Shown here piece after piece: positions 49,914 to 60,973 of a stretch of DNA of 64,000 nucleotides. The notes below the pieces were generated by a model, which did not search any database, was not told where the DNA came from, and saw only the letters and a list, made by a program, of their open reading frames with translations. The DNA is from Cytophagales bacterium (lineage in GTDB: Bacteria > Bacteroidota > Bacteroidia > Cytophagales > Thermoflexibacteraceae): contig JAAFJS010000002.1 of the NCBI GenBank assembly GCA_013298985.1, forward strand, positions 1-64,000, read 5' to 3'. The position numbers and the translations under genes were made by a program. The stretch's first letter is position 1, and each line of letters begins with the position of its first letter.

Positions 49914-50501
49914 ATGAAACGTAGAGATGCTATTATGCGAGTTTCCACCATGATGGGTGGTACACTCGCCGCACCTTGGCTGACCTCTGTACTGAGTGGT
50001 TGCTCGAACACCGCAGAGGAAAAGCAAGTGATTTTGGAGGCTTTCACCCCCGAAGTGAAAGGAATGTTGGCAGAAATAGCTGACACCATCATACCTACCA
50101 CCTCTACTCCAGGGGCAAAGGAAGCAAAGGTACATGATTTTATTGCGGACGTTATCGCAGATTGCTTTAACGAAAAAGACCGCAAAAACTTTTTTTCTGG
50201 CTTAAACGAGTTTCAGAAAAAATGTCAGGAAACCAATAAAAATGCCTTTGAAAAATGTGATGAAAAACAGCGCATCGACTTCCTCAACAAAATGGAGCAA
50301 GAAGCAAAGGACTACAAAGAGGCAAACAAAGACAACAAAGAAGCGGAGGCTCACATCTTTGCTACGCTGAAAAGCATGACCTTAACGGGCTACTTTACTT
50401 CTGAAATAGGCGCGACCAAGGCACTAAATTACTTGCACATTCCTGGCAAATACCAAGGCTGCATACCTTTGGAAAAAGGACAAAAAGCATGGGCAACTTA
50501 A
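49914..50501 (+). CDS. gluconate 2-dehydrogenase subunit 3 family protein
   Basis: MKRRDAIMRVSTMMGGTLAAPWLTSVLSGC signal; LAEIADTIIPTTSTPGAKEAKVHDFI. Confidence 0.88.
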   Translation: MKRRDAIMRVSTMMGGTLAAPWLTSVLSGCSNTAEEKQVILEAFTPEVKGMLAEIADTIIPTTSTPGAKEAKVHDFIADVIADCFNEKDRKNFFSGLNEFQKKCQETNKNAFEKCDEKQRIDFLNKMEQEAKDYKEANKDNKEAEAHIFATLKSMTLTGYFTSEIGATKALNYLHIPGKYQGCIPLEKGQKAWAT

Positions 50502-50730
50502 AATAATGATGAATTGATAATGAAAATTACTAATTTTTTTCTTTTAAAATTTAGTAACATTTTTCAATCGTAGTTAAAAAAAAATAGTAGTCTGCAACAA
50601 GTAACGCTTGTTGTTGGTGAAAACACACAACAACGGCATCAAAGCATTACATCTTGAATACTACCTAAAAATATCAATCTTAATACTTCATTCGTAATTA
50701 TTTATTTGTAATTAGTAATCATAAAAATAT

Positions 50731-52440
50731 ATGGCTGATTTAAAAGTAAATTATAATTTGAAAGCCAAACAGCAGAATACTTATGACGCTATTGTTGTTG
50801 GTTCAGGCATTAGCGGCGGCTGGGCGGCAAAAGAGCTTTGTGAGAAAGGGCTAAAAGTCCTTATGCTCGACAAAGGTTGGAACTTAGAGCATGGCAAGTA
50901 CGAAAATGCCTTCAAACAACCTTGGGAAACCAAATATCGCGGACGCATCACTGACAAGCAACGTCAGTCGCACCCTTTCCTGAGCCGCGATTATCCTTAT
51001 AATGAACACAGTGAGAAATACTGGTTCAATGACGAAGATGCGCCTTACGATGAAACGAAGCGTTTTGACTGGTATCGCCCTAATATTGTAGGCGGAAAAT
51101 CCATCATGTGGGGGAGGCAGTCTTACCGTTTTAGTGAGATGGACTTCGAGGCAAACGCCAAAGATGGTATTGCCGTAGATTGGCCTGTGCGCTACAAAGA
51201 CCTTGCGCCTTGGTACGATTATGTGGAGCAATTTGCAGGCATTAGCGGACAAAACGAAGGCTTGCCACAGCTGCCCGATGGCAAATTCCTCCCGCCTATG
51301 GAGCTAAACTGCTTAGAAAAACAAGTGGCAGGAAAAATAAAGGCAAACTTCAAAGACAGAATTATGACCATAGGTCGCGTGGCAAACCTGACACAAGCCA
51401 TCAATGGTCGCGCTGCCTGCCAATACCGCAATTTGTGTAGCCGCGGCTGTAATTATGGTGCTTATTTCAGCACACAGTCTGCTACGCTTCCTGCCGCCAT
51501 GAAAACAGGCAACTTGACAGTTCGCCCGCTTTCCATAGCCAGTGAGGTTATTTTTGATGAAAAAACACAAAAAGCAAGCGGCGTAAGGGTAATAGATGTA
51601 GATTCCAAAGAAACGATTGATTTCTTTGCAAAAATTATTTTCTTGAATGGCTCTACGCTTGGCTCTACCTTGCTGATGCTCAACTCCATGTCCAGCCGTT
51701 TCCCTAATGGCTTGGGCAATGACAGCGACCAATTAGGCAGAAACCTGATGGACCACCATTTCCGTTGTGGTGCAAGTGGAACAAGCGAGGAATTCCAAGA
51801 CCAGTATTATTTTGGAAGACGTGCCAACGGTTTCTACATTCCCAGATTCCGCAATATCGGCAAAAATGACAGAGAATACATCAGAGGCTTTGGCTACCAA
51901 GGCGGTGCAAGTCGCACAGGCTGGCAGAGAGGCATCGCCGAAATGGGCGTAGGCAAAGATTTCAAAGAGTCTTTAATCGCCCCAGGCAACTGGACAATAG
52001 GCATGACGGGCTTTGGCGAGGCTTTGCCTTATGCTGAAAACCGCGTAACCCTAAACAAGCAAAAATTGGATAAATGGGGTATGCCAACGCTGACCTTTGA
52101 CTGCGAGTTTAAGGAAAATGAAACCAAAATGCGTAAGGACATGATAAATGATGCCGCAGAAATGCTCGAATCAGCAGGCATCAAAGATGTCAAAACTTAT
52201 GACAATGGCTCTTTCCCTGGCATGGCTATCCACGAAATGGGAACAGCGCGCATGGGCAAAGACCCCAAAACGTCAGTTTTGAATGGTTTTAACCAAATGT
52301 GGGCAGTGAAAAACGTATTTGTTACTGATGGTTCGTTTATGACTTCCGCAGGTTGCCAAAATCCTTCTTTGGGCTACATGGCGTTCACTGCTCGCGCTTG
52401 CGACTACGCAGTGAAGGAACTGAAAAAAGGCAATATTTAA
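50731..52440 (+). CDS. GMC family oxidoreductase
   Basis: YDAIVVGSGISGGWAAKELCEKGLKVLMLDKG; C-term HEMGTARMGKDPKTSVLNGFNQMW. Confidence 0.93.
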   Translation: MADLKVNYNLKAKQQNTYDAIVVGSGISGGWAAKELCEKGLKVLMLDKGWNLEHGKYENAFKQPWETKYRGRITDKQRQSHPFLSRDYPYNEHSEKYWFNDEDAPYDETKRFDWYRPNIVGGKSIMWGRQSYRFSEMDFEANAKDGIAVDWPVRYKDLAPWYDYVEQFAGISGQNEGLPQLPDGKFLPPMELNCLEKQVAGKIKANFKDRIMTIGRVANLTQAINGRAACQYRNLCSRGCNYGAYFSTQSATLPAAMKTGNLTVRPLSIASEVIFDEKTQKASGVRVIDVDSKETIDFFAKIIFLNGSTLGSTLLMLNSMSSRFPNGLGNDSDQLGRNLMDHHFRCGASGTSEEFQDQYYFGRRANGFYIPRFRNIGKNDREYIRGFGYQGGASRTGWQRGIAEMGVGKDFKESLIAPGNWTIGMTGFGEALPYAENRVTLNKQKLDKWGMPTLTFDCEFKENETKMRKDMINDAAEMLESAGIKDVKTYDNGSFPGMAIHEMGTARMGKDPKTSVLNGFNQMWAVKNVFVTDGSFMTSAGCQNPSLGYMAFTARACDYAVKELKKGNI

Positions 52441-52463
52441 TAGCTCGAACAAATAAAAAAATG

Positions 52464-52502
52464 AAAAAGACATCTTCCGTAGTTTGGGAGGTGTCTTTTT
52501 TT
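52464..52502 (+). terminator. stem-loop terminator
   Basis: AAAAAGACATCTTCC / GGAGGTGTCTTTTTT. Confidence 0.8.
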
Positions 52503-52949
52503 ATTTGGGCTTTTCAGTGTTTAAAAATATGAGTTACTACGATATTCAAATAGCTCAAAAACATCTTTATAAATTGGATATTGGCAGAGAGTAAACACAA
52601 AGAGATAGATTATTAAGATATTTTTGATTTGATAATTTCTATTATTTGCCGTTTTCTTTCCTTTTTGGAATCATCATAGTTCTGTTTACTAAAATTGCCT
52701 TTTGCATATTTTTGATTATTAATAATGACTAATTTCTTGATATGTAAATACACTCCTCCACAAAATTTTCCCTCAAAATAGCAAACTTTTTCCCAAGTTT
52801 ATTACTTTTAGAGTTGCAAATCAAAAGCATATCATTTCCTACAACAAATTCCATTTCTGAGTTAATATTTTTTGTATTTTACTAAAATCAAGTAAATTAC
52901 AGCAAAAAATTCATCGTTTATTACTTTTTAATTCATCAATACTTTATTT

Positions 52950-55900
52950 ATGAAACAACGATTATCCTTATTTGTGTTGCTTGTATTGTCGCAGGCAATT
53001 TTTTCTGTACCTACTTACGCACAGAAAAAAGGAGTTACTCCCACTGCGGGCGTGAGCAAAATGTACGACAGCACCCTTTACAATGCGCTGGAATGGCGCA
53101 ATATCGGTCCCTTCCGAGGTGGGCGTTCCAGTGCAGTAGCGGGCGTAGAGGGACAGCCTAACGTGTATTACATGGGTAGCGTAGGCGGTGGCGTGTGGAA
53201 AACCACAGACGCAGGCAACTCTTGGGCAAATATCTCTGATGGCTACTTTGGCGGCTCTATCGGCGCAGTGGCAGTGGCAGAGTCCGACCCAAACGTGATT
53301 TACGTAGGCGGTGGCGAAAAAACGGTGCGTGGCAACGTTTCGCATGGCTACGGTATCTGGAAAAGCTATGACGCTGGCAAAACTTGGGAATATGTGGGTT
53401 TGCGTGAAACTCAGCGCATTTCTCGTATTCGTATTCACCCAAAAAATCCTGATATTGCTTATGCCGCAGTGATGGGACACCTTTTTGGTGCAAACGAAGA
53501 ACGTGGCGTTTATAAAACCACAGATGGTGGAAAGACTTGGAAAAGAGTGCTTTTTGCTAATAATCAAGCAGGTGCAGTAGATTTGATTCTCGACCCCAAT
53601 AATCCAAGAATCATATTTGCAAGCACTTGGAAAGTGATTCGCACGCCTTATAGCATGGAAAGTGGTGGCGAAGGCTCGGCACTTTGGTACAGCACTGACG
53701 GTGGCGATACTTGGAAGGACATTTCCAAAAATAAAGGGCTTCCCAAAGGGACTTGGGGCATTGTGGGCGTTACCGTTTCCCCCGTCAATTCCAATCGAGT
53801 ATGGGCAATCATTGAGAACCAAGAAGGTGGCGTGTATCGTTCTGATGATGGCGGCACCACTTGGGCAAAGGTAAACGATAACCGCAATCTGCGGCAAAGG
53901 GCGTGGTATTATTCACGCATTTTTGCAGATACCCAAGACGAAAATATGGTTTATGTCGTCAATGTGAGCTATGGTGTTTCCAGAGATGGCGGCAGAAATT
54001 TTGAGATGAAAAACGCACCACATGGCGACCACCACGATTTGTGGATTTCTAAGCAAAATCATAACTACATGGTGATTGCTGATGACGGCGGCGCACAAGT
54101 TAGCCTTGATGGTGGGGAAAATTTCACCACTTATCACAACCAGCCTACTGCCCAGTATTACAGAGTTACTACGGACAATAGTTTTCCATACAGAATTTAT
54201 GTTGCCCAGCAAGATAATTCTACACTTCGTGTAAAGCACAGAAGCACCAGTTTTGAAGGAATTACAGAAAAAGACTGGGAAATTACGGCAGGTGGCGAAA
54301 GTGGACACATTGCCGTCGACCCCAAAAATAATGACATCGTGTATGGAGGCTCTTATGGTGGCTATTTGACCAGAGTCGACCACAAAACAGGCGAGGAAAG
54401 AACGGTAGATGTTTATCCTGACAACCCGATGGGCGACGGTGCAAGTGCCATGAAATATCGTTTTCAGTGGAACTTCCCGATTTTCTTTTCTCCTCACAAT
54501 CCTAATGCGCTTTATACCGCAGGTAATCACTTGTTCAAAAGCACAAATGAAGGACAATCTTGGGAAAAAATTAGTCCAGATTTGACTAAAAACGAACCTA
54601 CAAAAATGATTAGTTCTGGCGGTTCTATCACCAAAGACAACACTGGGGTAGAATATTACTGCACAATTTTCGCTGCTTGCGAGTCGCCTTACGAAAAAGA
54701 TTTGCTTTGGGTAGGCTCTGATGATGGTTTGATTCACGTAAGCAAGGACGGTGGAAAAAATTGGGACAATGTAACTCCTCCCAAAACTATCATGCCCGAA
54801 TGGTTGATGATTAACAGCATTGACCCGCACCCATTTGTCAAAGGTGGTGCTTATGTGGCAGGTACGCTTTACAAAGGCAATGATTTTCAGCCTTATTTGT
54901 ACAAAACCTTAGATTACGGAAAAACGTGGACAAAAATCACCAATGGTATTCCTAAGTCGCACTTTACCAGAGTATTACGTGCTGACCCCGCAAAGCAAGG
55001 CTTGCTTTATGCAGGAACAGAAACAGGAATGTATATTTCCTTTGATGATGGCGCAAACTGGCAATCTTTCCAGTTAAATTTGCCTATTGTTCCGATTACC
55101 GATTTGGTCATCAAAGACGGCGATTTGATAGCGGCAACGCAGGGCAGAAGTTTGTGGCTCATAGACGACCTCGCCCCTTTGAGAGAGCTAAAACCTGAAC
55201 ACAAAGACAAAAACTTAATCGTTTTTAATCCAAGAAAAACGTATAAAATAGATGGTGGTAACTTTGGAAACCCCAAATTGGTAGGAAAAAACCCTCCAAA
55301 CGGTGCTACTTTCCAATATTACCTCAAATCTGCGCCCGATTCTGCCAATGTATTGAGCATCGAGATTTTGGATAGAAATCAAAAATCTATTAAAAAATAC
55401 GCTTCTAACGCCAAAGAAAAAGCAGATATGGTAGAAGCAAAAACAAATGGCAATCGCTTTACGTGGAATATGCGCTACCCCAATGCAGAAACTTTTGACG
55501 GCATGATTGTCTGGAATAGAGGTGGCTTGACGGGTCCAATGGCTGTTCCAGGAACTTACTACGCCAAAATCAGATTTGGGAAAGACTCGACCACTGTATC
55601 TTTCGAAATCGTCAAAGACCCAAGACTAAGCGTAACCCAAGAGGACTTGCAAGCGCAGTTTGACTTCCTCATGGAAATCAGGGACAAACTCACCGAAACG
55701 CACAAGGCTATCAAGGACATCAGAAGCGTGAGAGGGCAAATGAACGCCTACAAGCAGTTTTTGGACAAGGACAAGCACAAACAAGTCCTCGACAACATCA
55801 AGGATTTTGACAAGAAAATGACGGAAATAGAGGAAAAACTCTACCAAACCAAGAACCGCAGTGGACAAGACCCGCTTAACTTTCCTATCCGCCTGAACGA

Positions 55901-56117
55901 CAAACTAAGCGGCGTAGCTGGTGTAGCCAATAGTGGTAATTTCCGCCCGACTGACCAAGCCTCTGATGTGAAAAAAGACCTCACAGGCAAGATAGATGGC
56001 GAACTTAGCAAACTCAAATCTCTCTTTGCCAATGACTTGCCTAAATTAAACGAGTTGATAAAGCAACAAAACATAGACCCATTGATGTTGAAGAAGGAAG
56101 AGAAGAAATCGCAATAG
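52950..56117 (+). CDS. BNR/VPS10 (sortilin-like) beta-propeller secreted protein
   Basis: Signal peptide; repeated (S/T)xDGGxTW motifs such as VWKTTDAGNSW, GVYKTTDGGKTW, ALWYSTDGGDTW. Confidence 0.92.
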   Translation: MKQRLSLFVLLVLSQAIFSVPTYAQKKGVTPTAGVSKMYDSTLYNALEWRNIGPFRGGRSSAVAGVEGQPNVYYMGSVGGGVWKTTDAGNSWANISDGYFGGSIGAVAVAESDPNVIYVGGGEKTVRGNVSHGYGIWKSYDAGKTWEYVGLRETQRISRIRIHPKNPDIAYAAVMGHLFGANEERGVYKTTDGGKTWKRVLFANNQAGAVDLILDPNNPRIIFASTWKVIRTPYSMESGGEGSALWYSTDGGDTWKDISKNKGLPKGTWGIVGVTVSPVNSNRVWAIIENQEGGVYRSDDGGTTWAKVNDNRNLRQRAWYYSRIFADTQDENMVYVVNVSYGVSRDGGRNFEMKNAPHGDHHDLWISKQNHNYMVIADDGGAQVSLDGGENFTTYHNQPTAQYYRVTTDNSFPYRIYVAQQDNSTLRVKHRSTSFEGITEKDWEITAGGESGHIAVDPKNNDIVYGGSYGGYLTRVDHKTGEERTVDVYPDNPMGDGASAMKYRFQWNFPIFFSPHNPNALYTAGNHLFKSTNEGQSWEKISPDLTKNEPTKMISSGGSITKDNTGVEYYCTIFAACESPYEKDLLWVGSDDGLIHVSKDGGKNWDNVTPPKTIMPEWLMINSIDPHPFVKGGAYVAGTLYKGNDFQPYLYKTLDYGKTWTKITNGIPKSHFTRVLRADPAKQGLLYAGTETGMYISFDDGANWQSFQLNLPIVPITDLVIKDGDLIAATQGRSLWLIDDLAPLRELKPEHKDKNLIVFNPRKTYKIDGGNFGNPKLVGKNPPNGATFQYYLKSAPDSANVLSIEILDRNQKSIKKYASNAKEKADMVEAKTNGNRFTWNMRYPNAETFDGMIVWNRGGLTGPMAVPGTYYAKIRFGKDSTTVSFEIVKDPRLSVTQEDLQAQFDFLMEIRDKLTETHKAIKDIRSVRGQMNAYKQFLDKDKHKQVLDNIKDFDKKMTEIEEKLYQTKNRSGQDPLNFPIRLNDKLSGVAGVANSGNFRPTDQASDVKKDLTGKIDGELSKLKSLFANDLPKLNELIKQQNIDPLMLKKEEKKSQ

Positions 56118-56274
56118 GGAAAACTACACCTCAAAAATTTGAGCATTTCTACTCACTATTTTTGAGCAAAGTATGTTATAGGTTAAGATATAAAAACCTC
56201 CTAATTTTGTAACATCATAAGATATAAAAAATCTTATAAAGATATTATTAAGGGGGTAAATTTGAAACAAATGA

Positions 56275-56313
56275 CATTCAGTCCTTTCTCTTTGAGGAGG
56301 GACTGTTTTTTTG
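56275..56313 (+). terminator. stem-loop terminator
   Basis: CAGTCC TTTCTCTTTGAGGA GGGACTG followed by T-run. Confidence 0.65.
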
Positions 56314-56536
56314 TGTTCTTTTTTAGCTTATTATTAGCACAACTCAAAGAATTAAGCTAAAAAAGAATAAAAAACGAAGTATATCAATGGACGGCAGTGT
56401 AAAATTTTAGAACGGTTCGCCACTGCGATTGTAAAAGATGTTTACCTGCTTTAATAAGTAGCTGTTTAGCATCATTTTTTGTAAAAAAACTAACCAATAT
56501 CCACCCAAAACAATGCGTGAATATTGGTTAGCAACA

Positions 56537-59038
56537 TCAAACTGCCTGCGCTGGCTTTTCAGTTTTGTTGGTATCTTCCAGTTTAAAATTCATGGGTTGG
56601 CTCACTTTTTCTGTGGTCAGAGCCAGATTCAGCACATCATTGACCGTTTCTACATAATGGAATTGCAAATCTTTGAGGTAATCTTTTTCTATTTCGTCAA
56701 TGTCTTTTTTGTTTTTGACGGACATGAGTATTTCCTTGATGCCTGCGCGTCGTGCCGCCAAGACTTTTTCCTTGATGCCTCCCACAGGCAATACCTTCCC
56801 ACGAAGCGTAATTTCGCCCGTCATAGCCAGTTTTTCCTTGATTTTACGCTGGGTATAGACTGATGCCAAGGCAGTAAACATGGTAATTCCTGCCGAAGGT
56901 CCATCTTTTGGCACTGCGCCCGCAGGTACGTGAATGTGCAAATCATACTGACTAAAAATGCGATAATCAACGCCAATATCCTCAGCATTGGCGCGCAAAT
57001 AGGAAAGTGCCGCCATTGCTGATTCTTTCATTACCTCGCCAAGCTGACCAGAAATCGTCAATCCGCCACGCCCGCGACTGAGGCTGGACTCGATAAAGAG
57101 GATTTCTCCGCCCGCCTGCGTCCAAGCCAATCCTGTGGCTACGCCTGCGGTATTGTTGTCTTGGTAAATTTCCTTGTCAAAAATGGGTACGCCCAATATT
57201 TTTTCTATGTCTGCATCTTTGAGGTTTTTGTTGTATGTTTCCTCTAAGGCAACTGATTTGGCGATATTGCGGACAACTGAAGCCAATTTTTGCTCTAAAT
57301 TTCGTACGCCCGACTCGTGTGTATATTCGCTGATGACTTTCTGAATAGCTTTATTGTCAATAGCAAAGTGCTTTCCATTCAAGCCATGGTCTTTCCTGAG
57401 CTTGGGCAGAAGGTGTTTTTTGGCAATTTCCAGTTTTTCCTCTTGCGTGTAGCCATTTATTTCTATGATTTCCATTCGGTCGCGCAGGGCGGGGTGAATG
57501 GAATCCAGCGAGTTTGCCGTTGCGATAAATAGCACTTTGGAAAGGTCATAATCTACCTCCAAATAGTTGTCCATGAAAGCGTTATTCTGCTCTGGGTCAA
57601 GGACTTCGAGCAAGGCAGAAGATGGGTCGCCTCTAAAATCGCTACCTACTTTGTCGATTTCATCTAAGATAAAAACAGGATTGGAAGACCCTGAACGCTT
57701 GATATTCTGCAAGATACGCCCCGCCATCGCCCCTACGTAGGTCTTGCGATGCCCGCGAATTTCTGCCTCGTCATGTAGCCCGCCCAAGGACATACGCGCG
57801 TATTTTCTGCTCAAAGACTCCGCGATGGACTTGCCCAAAGAGGTTTTCCCAACGCCAGGAGGTCCATAAAAGCACAAAATTGGGCTTTTCATGTCATTTT
57901 TGAGTTTTAATACTGCCAAATACTCTAAAATACGTTCTTTGACTTTTTTAAGTCCATGGTGGTCTTTGTCTAAGATTTTTTGAGCATTTTTTAGGTCAAA
58001 ACTGTCTTTGGTGTATTCATTCCAAGGTAGGTCAAGCAGAAATTCCAAATAGCCCAGTGCCATCGGGTACTCGGCGGCGGCTGGATTCATGCGCGTGAGC
58101 CTATCTACTTCTTTCTTGAAATGCTTTGCCACGGTTTCAGACCATTGCTTTTTGCTTGCTCTTAGTTTGAGGTTTTCGATGTCCTGCTCTGTGTTTTCAT
58201 CGCCCAGCTCGTCTTGTAGCACCTTGATTTGTTGGCGAAGGAAATAATCCCTCTGCTGTTGGTCGATGTCTGTGTGTGTTTTAGAGTGGATTTCCTTCTT
58301 GATTTCCAAGAGTTGGATATCCTTCCACATATATTCTAAGAGCTTGGTAGCGCGGTCTTTGATGTTGGTAAATTCGAGCAATTCCTGCTTTTCCTTGACC
58401 TCAGCATTGACATTAGAGCAAAGAAAATGAATAAGAAAGTTAAAACTTTCGATATTTTCTAAGGCAATTTGTGCTTCTTGGGGCAGTTCAGGATTAAGTT
58501 TGATAATTTTTTGTGCCGCTTCCTTCAAAGACTGTGTGAGTGCTTTGGTTTCGCGTTTGTTTTTCTCCAAAGGCGTGTCTATCACATAGTTCACCTTTGC
58601 GGTCAGGTAAGGCGTATCTTTGATTAACTCACTGATTTCAAACTTCTTAATCCCTTGAATAATAATAGTAGTGTTGCCGTCGGGAAGCACCAATAATTTG
58701 AGAATCCTCGCCAGCGTACCTATCTGGTAAATATCGTTGAGTGTAGGCTCGTCGGAGGTAATATTTCGCTGCGCCACCACACCAATCAATCGGTCTGCTT
58801 TGTATGCTTTTTTGACTAATCGGATAGATTTTTGCCTTCCTACGGTAATAGGAAGCACCATACTTGGGAACAAAACAGTATTTCGAATCGGGAGAATGGG
58901 CAATTCGTCAGGATATTGTTCGTCCGTTCTTTCTTCTTCTTCCGCGGAGATAAGAGGGATAAACTCCTCAGAATCATTGCTCGAAAGAAGGTTTGCGCCG
59001 CCCCAAAGTAAATTTGTATTTTTGGACTGTTTTGCCAT
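56537..59038 (-). CDS. lon: ATP-dependent protease La (Lon)
   Basis: [52 protein letters not shown], catalytic [11 protein letters not shown] at 59038 preferred. Confidence 0.97.
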   Translation of the reverse strand: MAKQSKNTNLLWGGANLLSSNDSEEFIPLISAEEEERTDEQYPDELPILPIRNTVLFPSMVLPITVGRQKSIRLVKKAYKADRLIGVVAQRNITSDEPTLNDIYQIGTLARILKLLVLPDGNTTIIIQGIKKFEISELIKDTPYLTAKVNYVIDTPLEKNKRETKALTQSLKEAAQKIIKLNPELPQEAQIALENIESFNFLIHFLCSNVNAEVKEKQELLEFTNIKDRATKLLEYMWKDIQLLEIKKEIHSKTHTDIDQQQRDYFLRQQIKVLQDELGDENTEQDIENLKLRASKKQWSETVAKHFKKEVDRLTRMNPAAAEYPMALGYLEFLLDLPWNEYTKDSFDLKNAQKILDKDHHGLKKVKERILEYLAVLKLKNDMKSPILCFYGPPGVGKTSLGKSIAESLSRKYARMSLGGLHDEAEIRGHRKTYVGAMAGRILQNIKRSGSSNPVFILDEIDKVGSDFRGDPSSALLEVLDPEQNNAFMDNYLEVDYDLSKVLFIATANSLDSIHPALRDRMEIIEINGYTQEEKLEIAKKHLLPKLRKDHGLNGKHFAIDNKAIQKVISEYTHESGVRNLEQKLASVVRNIAKSVALEETYNKNLKDADIEKILGVPIFDKEIYQDNNTAGVATGLAWTQAGGEILFIESSLSRGRGGLTISGQLGEVMKESAMAALSYLRANAEDIGVDYRIFSQYDLHIHVPAGAVPKDGPSAGITMFTALASVYTQRKIKEKLAMTGEITLRGKVLPVGGIKEKVLAARRAGIKEILMSVKNKKDIDEIEKDYLKDLQFHYVETVNDVLNLALTTEKVSQPMNFKLEDTNKTEKPAQAV

Positions 59039-59277
59039 ATTTTCAGTTTGTCTTGTCTTTTTTCTGCCAAATTGACATCTATTATCCATCATCATTGGAA
59101 CGAATTTGGCAGAATGGTATTTTATCAAAATTAAAAGAAGAACTACAAAATTACATCTATTTATTGATTTTTATTGTATTTTCACATTTTAAAACACAAT
59201 TAAATAAAAGATAGCGAGATGGAAGCTCTCCATTAGTCAATCTCTGTGCCACTGTCCCAAACCAAAAAATAAATTTT

Positions 59278-60666
59278 ATGGGTTTACAAGACCTCATTCT
59301 TGCGCCGATTTATTTTGCTATTTTGTATGGATTATTTTCTGCTTTTCGCAGAAACTACACCAATAAACTTAACCGCAACTATTTTTTGCAGGCTTTGCAG
59401 GCAAAGTTTGCTGGGGCTATCGCGCTGGGGCTTATCTATTATTACTACTATGATGGCGGCGATACTACGCTTTATTTCGAGTTGGCAAGGTACATCAGAC
59501 GTAGTTTTTATGAATCACCTGCTACTTTTTTCCGAATTGTTTTTGGACCTATGGACCCGTATGATGGCTCTCTCACCCCTTATGTAGGCGCAAATATGTT
59601 TTATGCAAAACGAGATGCAGAAACTTTTTTTTTCATACGCATCATTTCCATCTGCAATCTAATTTCGTTTGATACCTACTCAGTTTCTGCCATGTTGCTC
59701 GCTACTTTTAGCTTTATTGGCTCTTGGGCGGTTTATTTGGTGTTTATTGATGTTTACCCTAATCTTACCAAGCCCTTGGGTTGGTCTATTTTGTTTATTC
59801 CTTCTGTCGTATTTTGGGGGTCAGGCATGATGAAAGACAGCATTACATTGGGGTCTATTGGGCTGGTATTCTATGGATTCTATCATGTTTTTGTCAAAAA
59901 GAAAAAAAGTATTTCCAAAGGTGGCATTGCCTTGGCATTTGGTTTATTTGTTATCATTTCGGTACGGGCGCACTATCTGTACTGCCTGATTCCTGCGCTG
60001 ATGCTTTGGGTGTATCTCAAATTTAGGGAAAATATCAAGTCAAAAGCCTTAAAAATAATTGCTACGCCGTTTTTGATTGTGATAGGATTGGTGCTTGGCT
60101 ATTTTACTTCCATCAAACTCAACGAAGAAAGTGCCTATAACATTGATAATCTGGCGACTAAAACCAAAGTTACTTCTTCATATTTACAAGATGTGGGCAA
60201 AGGCTCTGCTTACAATATCGGAGAATATGATGGCACAATTAGTGGTATGGTGCGCCTTTTCCCGCAGGCGGTAGGCACTGCGCTATTTCGTCCGTTTTTG
60301 TGGGAGGCGCGCAACCCTGTTTCCTTGATTGCTTCCTTAGAATCTACACTTTTTTTATTTCTTACCCTGCGTCTATTCTACAAAGTAAAATTCCGACGAC
60401 TTATTCGCATTGTTTTTGCCGAACATCTTGTTTTTGTAAGTTTGGCTTTTGCGGTAGCCTTTTCCTTTTCGGTGGGGATTGCTTCTGGGAATTTTGGTAC
60501 GCTGGTAAGGTACAAAATCCAGATGATGCCTTTCTATCTTTCCGCCTTGGTGATTATCACGAATCTGACGCGAAAAGTAAAAAAACAAACAGTGATTGTG
60601 CAAAGACAGCGCATCATGCCTCCCGAACCGCCTACTGCTGAGGAAGCCGAAAAACCTGTGGAATGA
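59278..60666 (+). CDS. polytopic membrane protein of unknown function
   Basis: ORF 462 aa with about 10 hydrophobic segments; conserved-looking PSVVFWGSGMMKDSITLGSIGLVFY. Confidence 0.65.
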   Translation: MGLQDLILAPIYFAILYGLFSAFRRNYTNKLNRNYFLQALQAKFAGAIALGLIYYYYYDGGDTTLYFELARYIRRSFYESPATFFRIVFGPMDPYDGSLTPYVGANMFYAKRDAETFFFIRIISICNLISFDTYSVSAMLLATFSFIGSWAVYLVFIDVYPNLTKPLGWSILFIPSVVFWGSGMMKDSITLGSIGLVFYGFYHVFVKKKKSISKGGIALAFGLFVIISVRAHYLYCLIPALMLWVYLKFRENIKSKALKIIATPFLIVIGLVLGYFTSIKLNEESAYNIDNLATKTKVTSSYLQDVGKGSAYNIGEYDGTISGMVRLFPQAVGTALFRPFLWEARNPVSLIASLESTLFLFLTLRLFYKVKFRRLIRIVFAEHLVFVSLAFAVAFSFSVGIASGNFGTLVRYKIQMMPFYLSALVIITNLTRKVKKQTVIVQRQRIMPPEPPTAEEAEKPVE

Positions 60667-60973
60667 GTGAAGTTTTACTACAAAGTGTGATTTTTAGCAG
60701 ATTGTGTAGGTGAAAAAAACACGTATGATAAAAAAACTTAAAAAATGAGGGCAAGATGGCAAGTTCCATACAGTAGAAAAAGTCTATCAAGCAATGAAAG
60801 ATAATCAACACTAATACTTTTTTTATATTGATTACCAATTTTTTAACACCTCGCTTGTATCATAGTGGAATTAGGGTGAGCCATAGAACACTTCATACTG
60901 AAACTCAAAAGGTCTTTAAGCTACAATTATTAGTGCAAATTTGATTAGGTAATTAATTATGAATTACCGCTTT

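Noticed and set aside
52968-54830. Long minus-strand ORFs 52968-53897 (309 aa) and 53913-54830 (305 aa)
   Set aside because: Antisense shadows of the BNR protein gene; Cys/His/Ile-rich low-plausibility translations, while the sense protein has clear repeated DGGxTW motifs.
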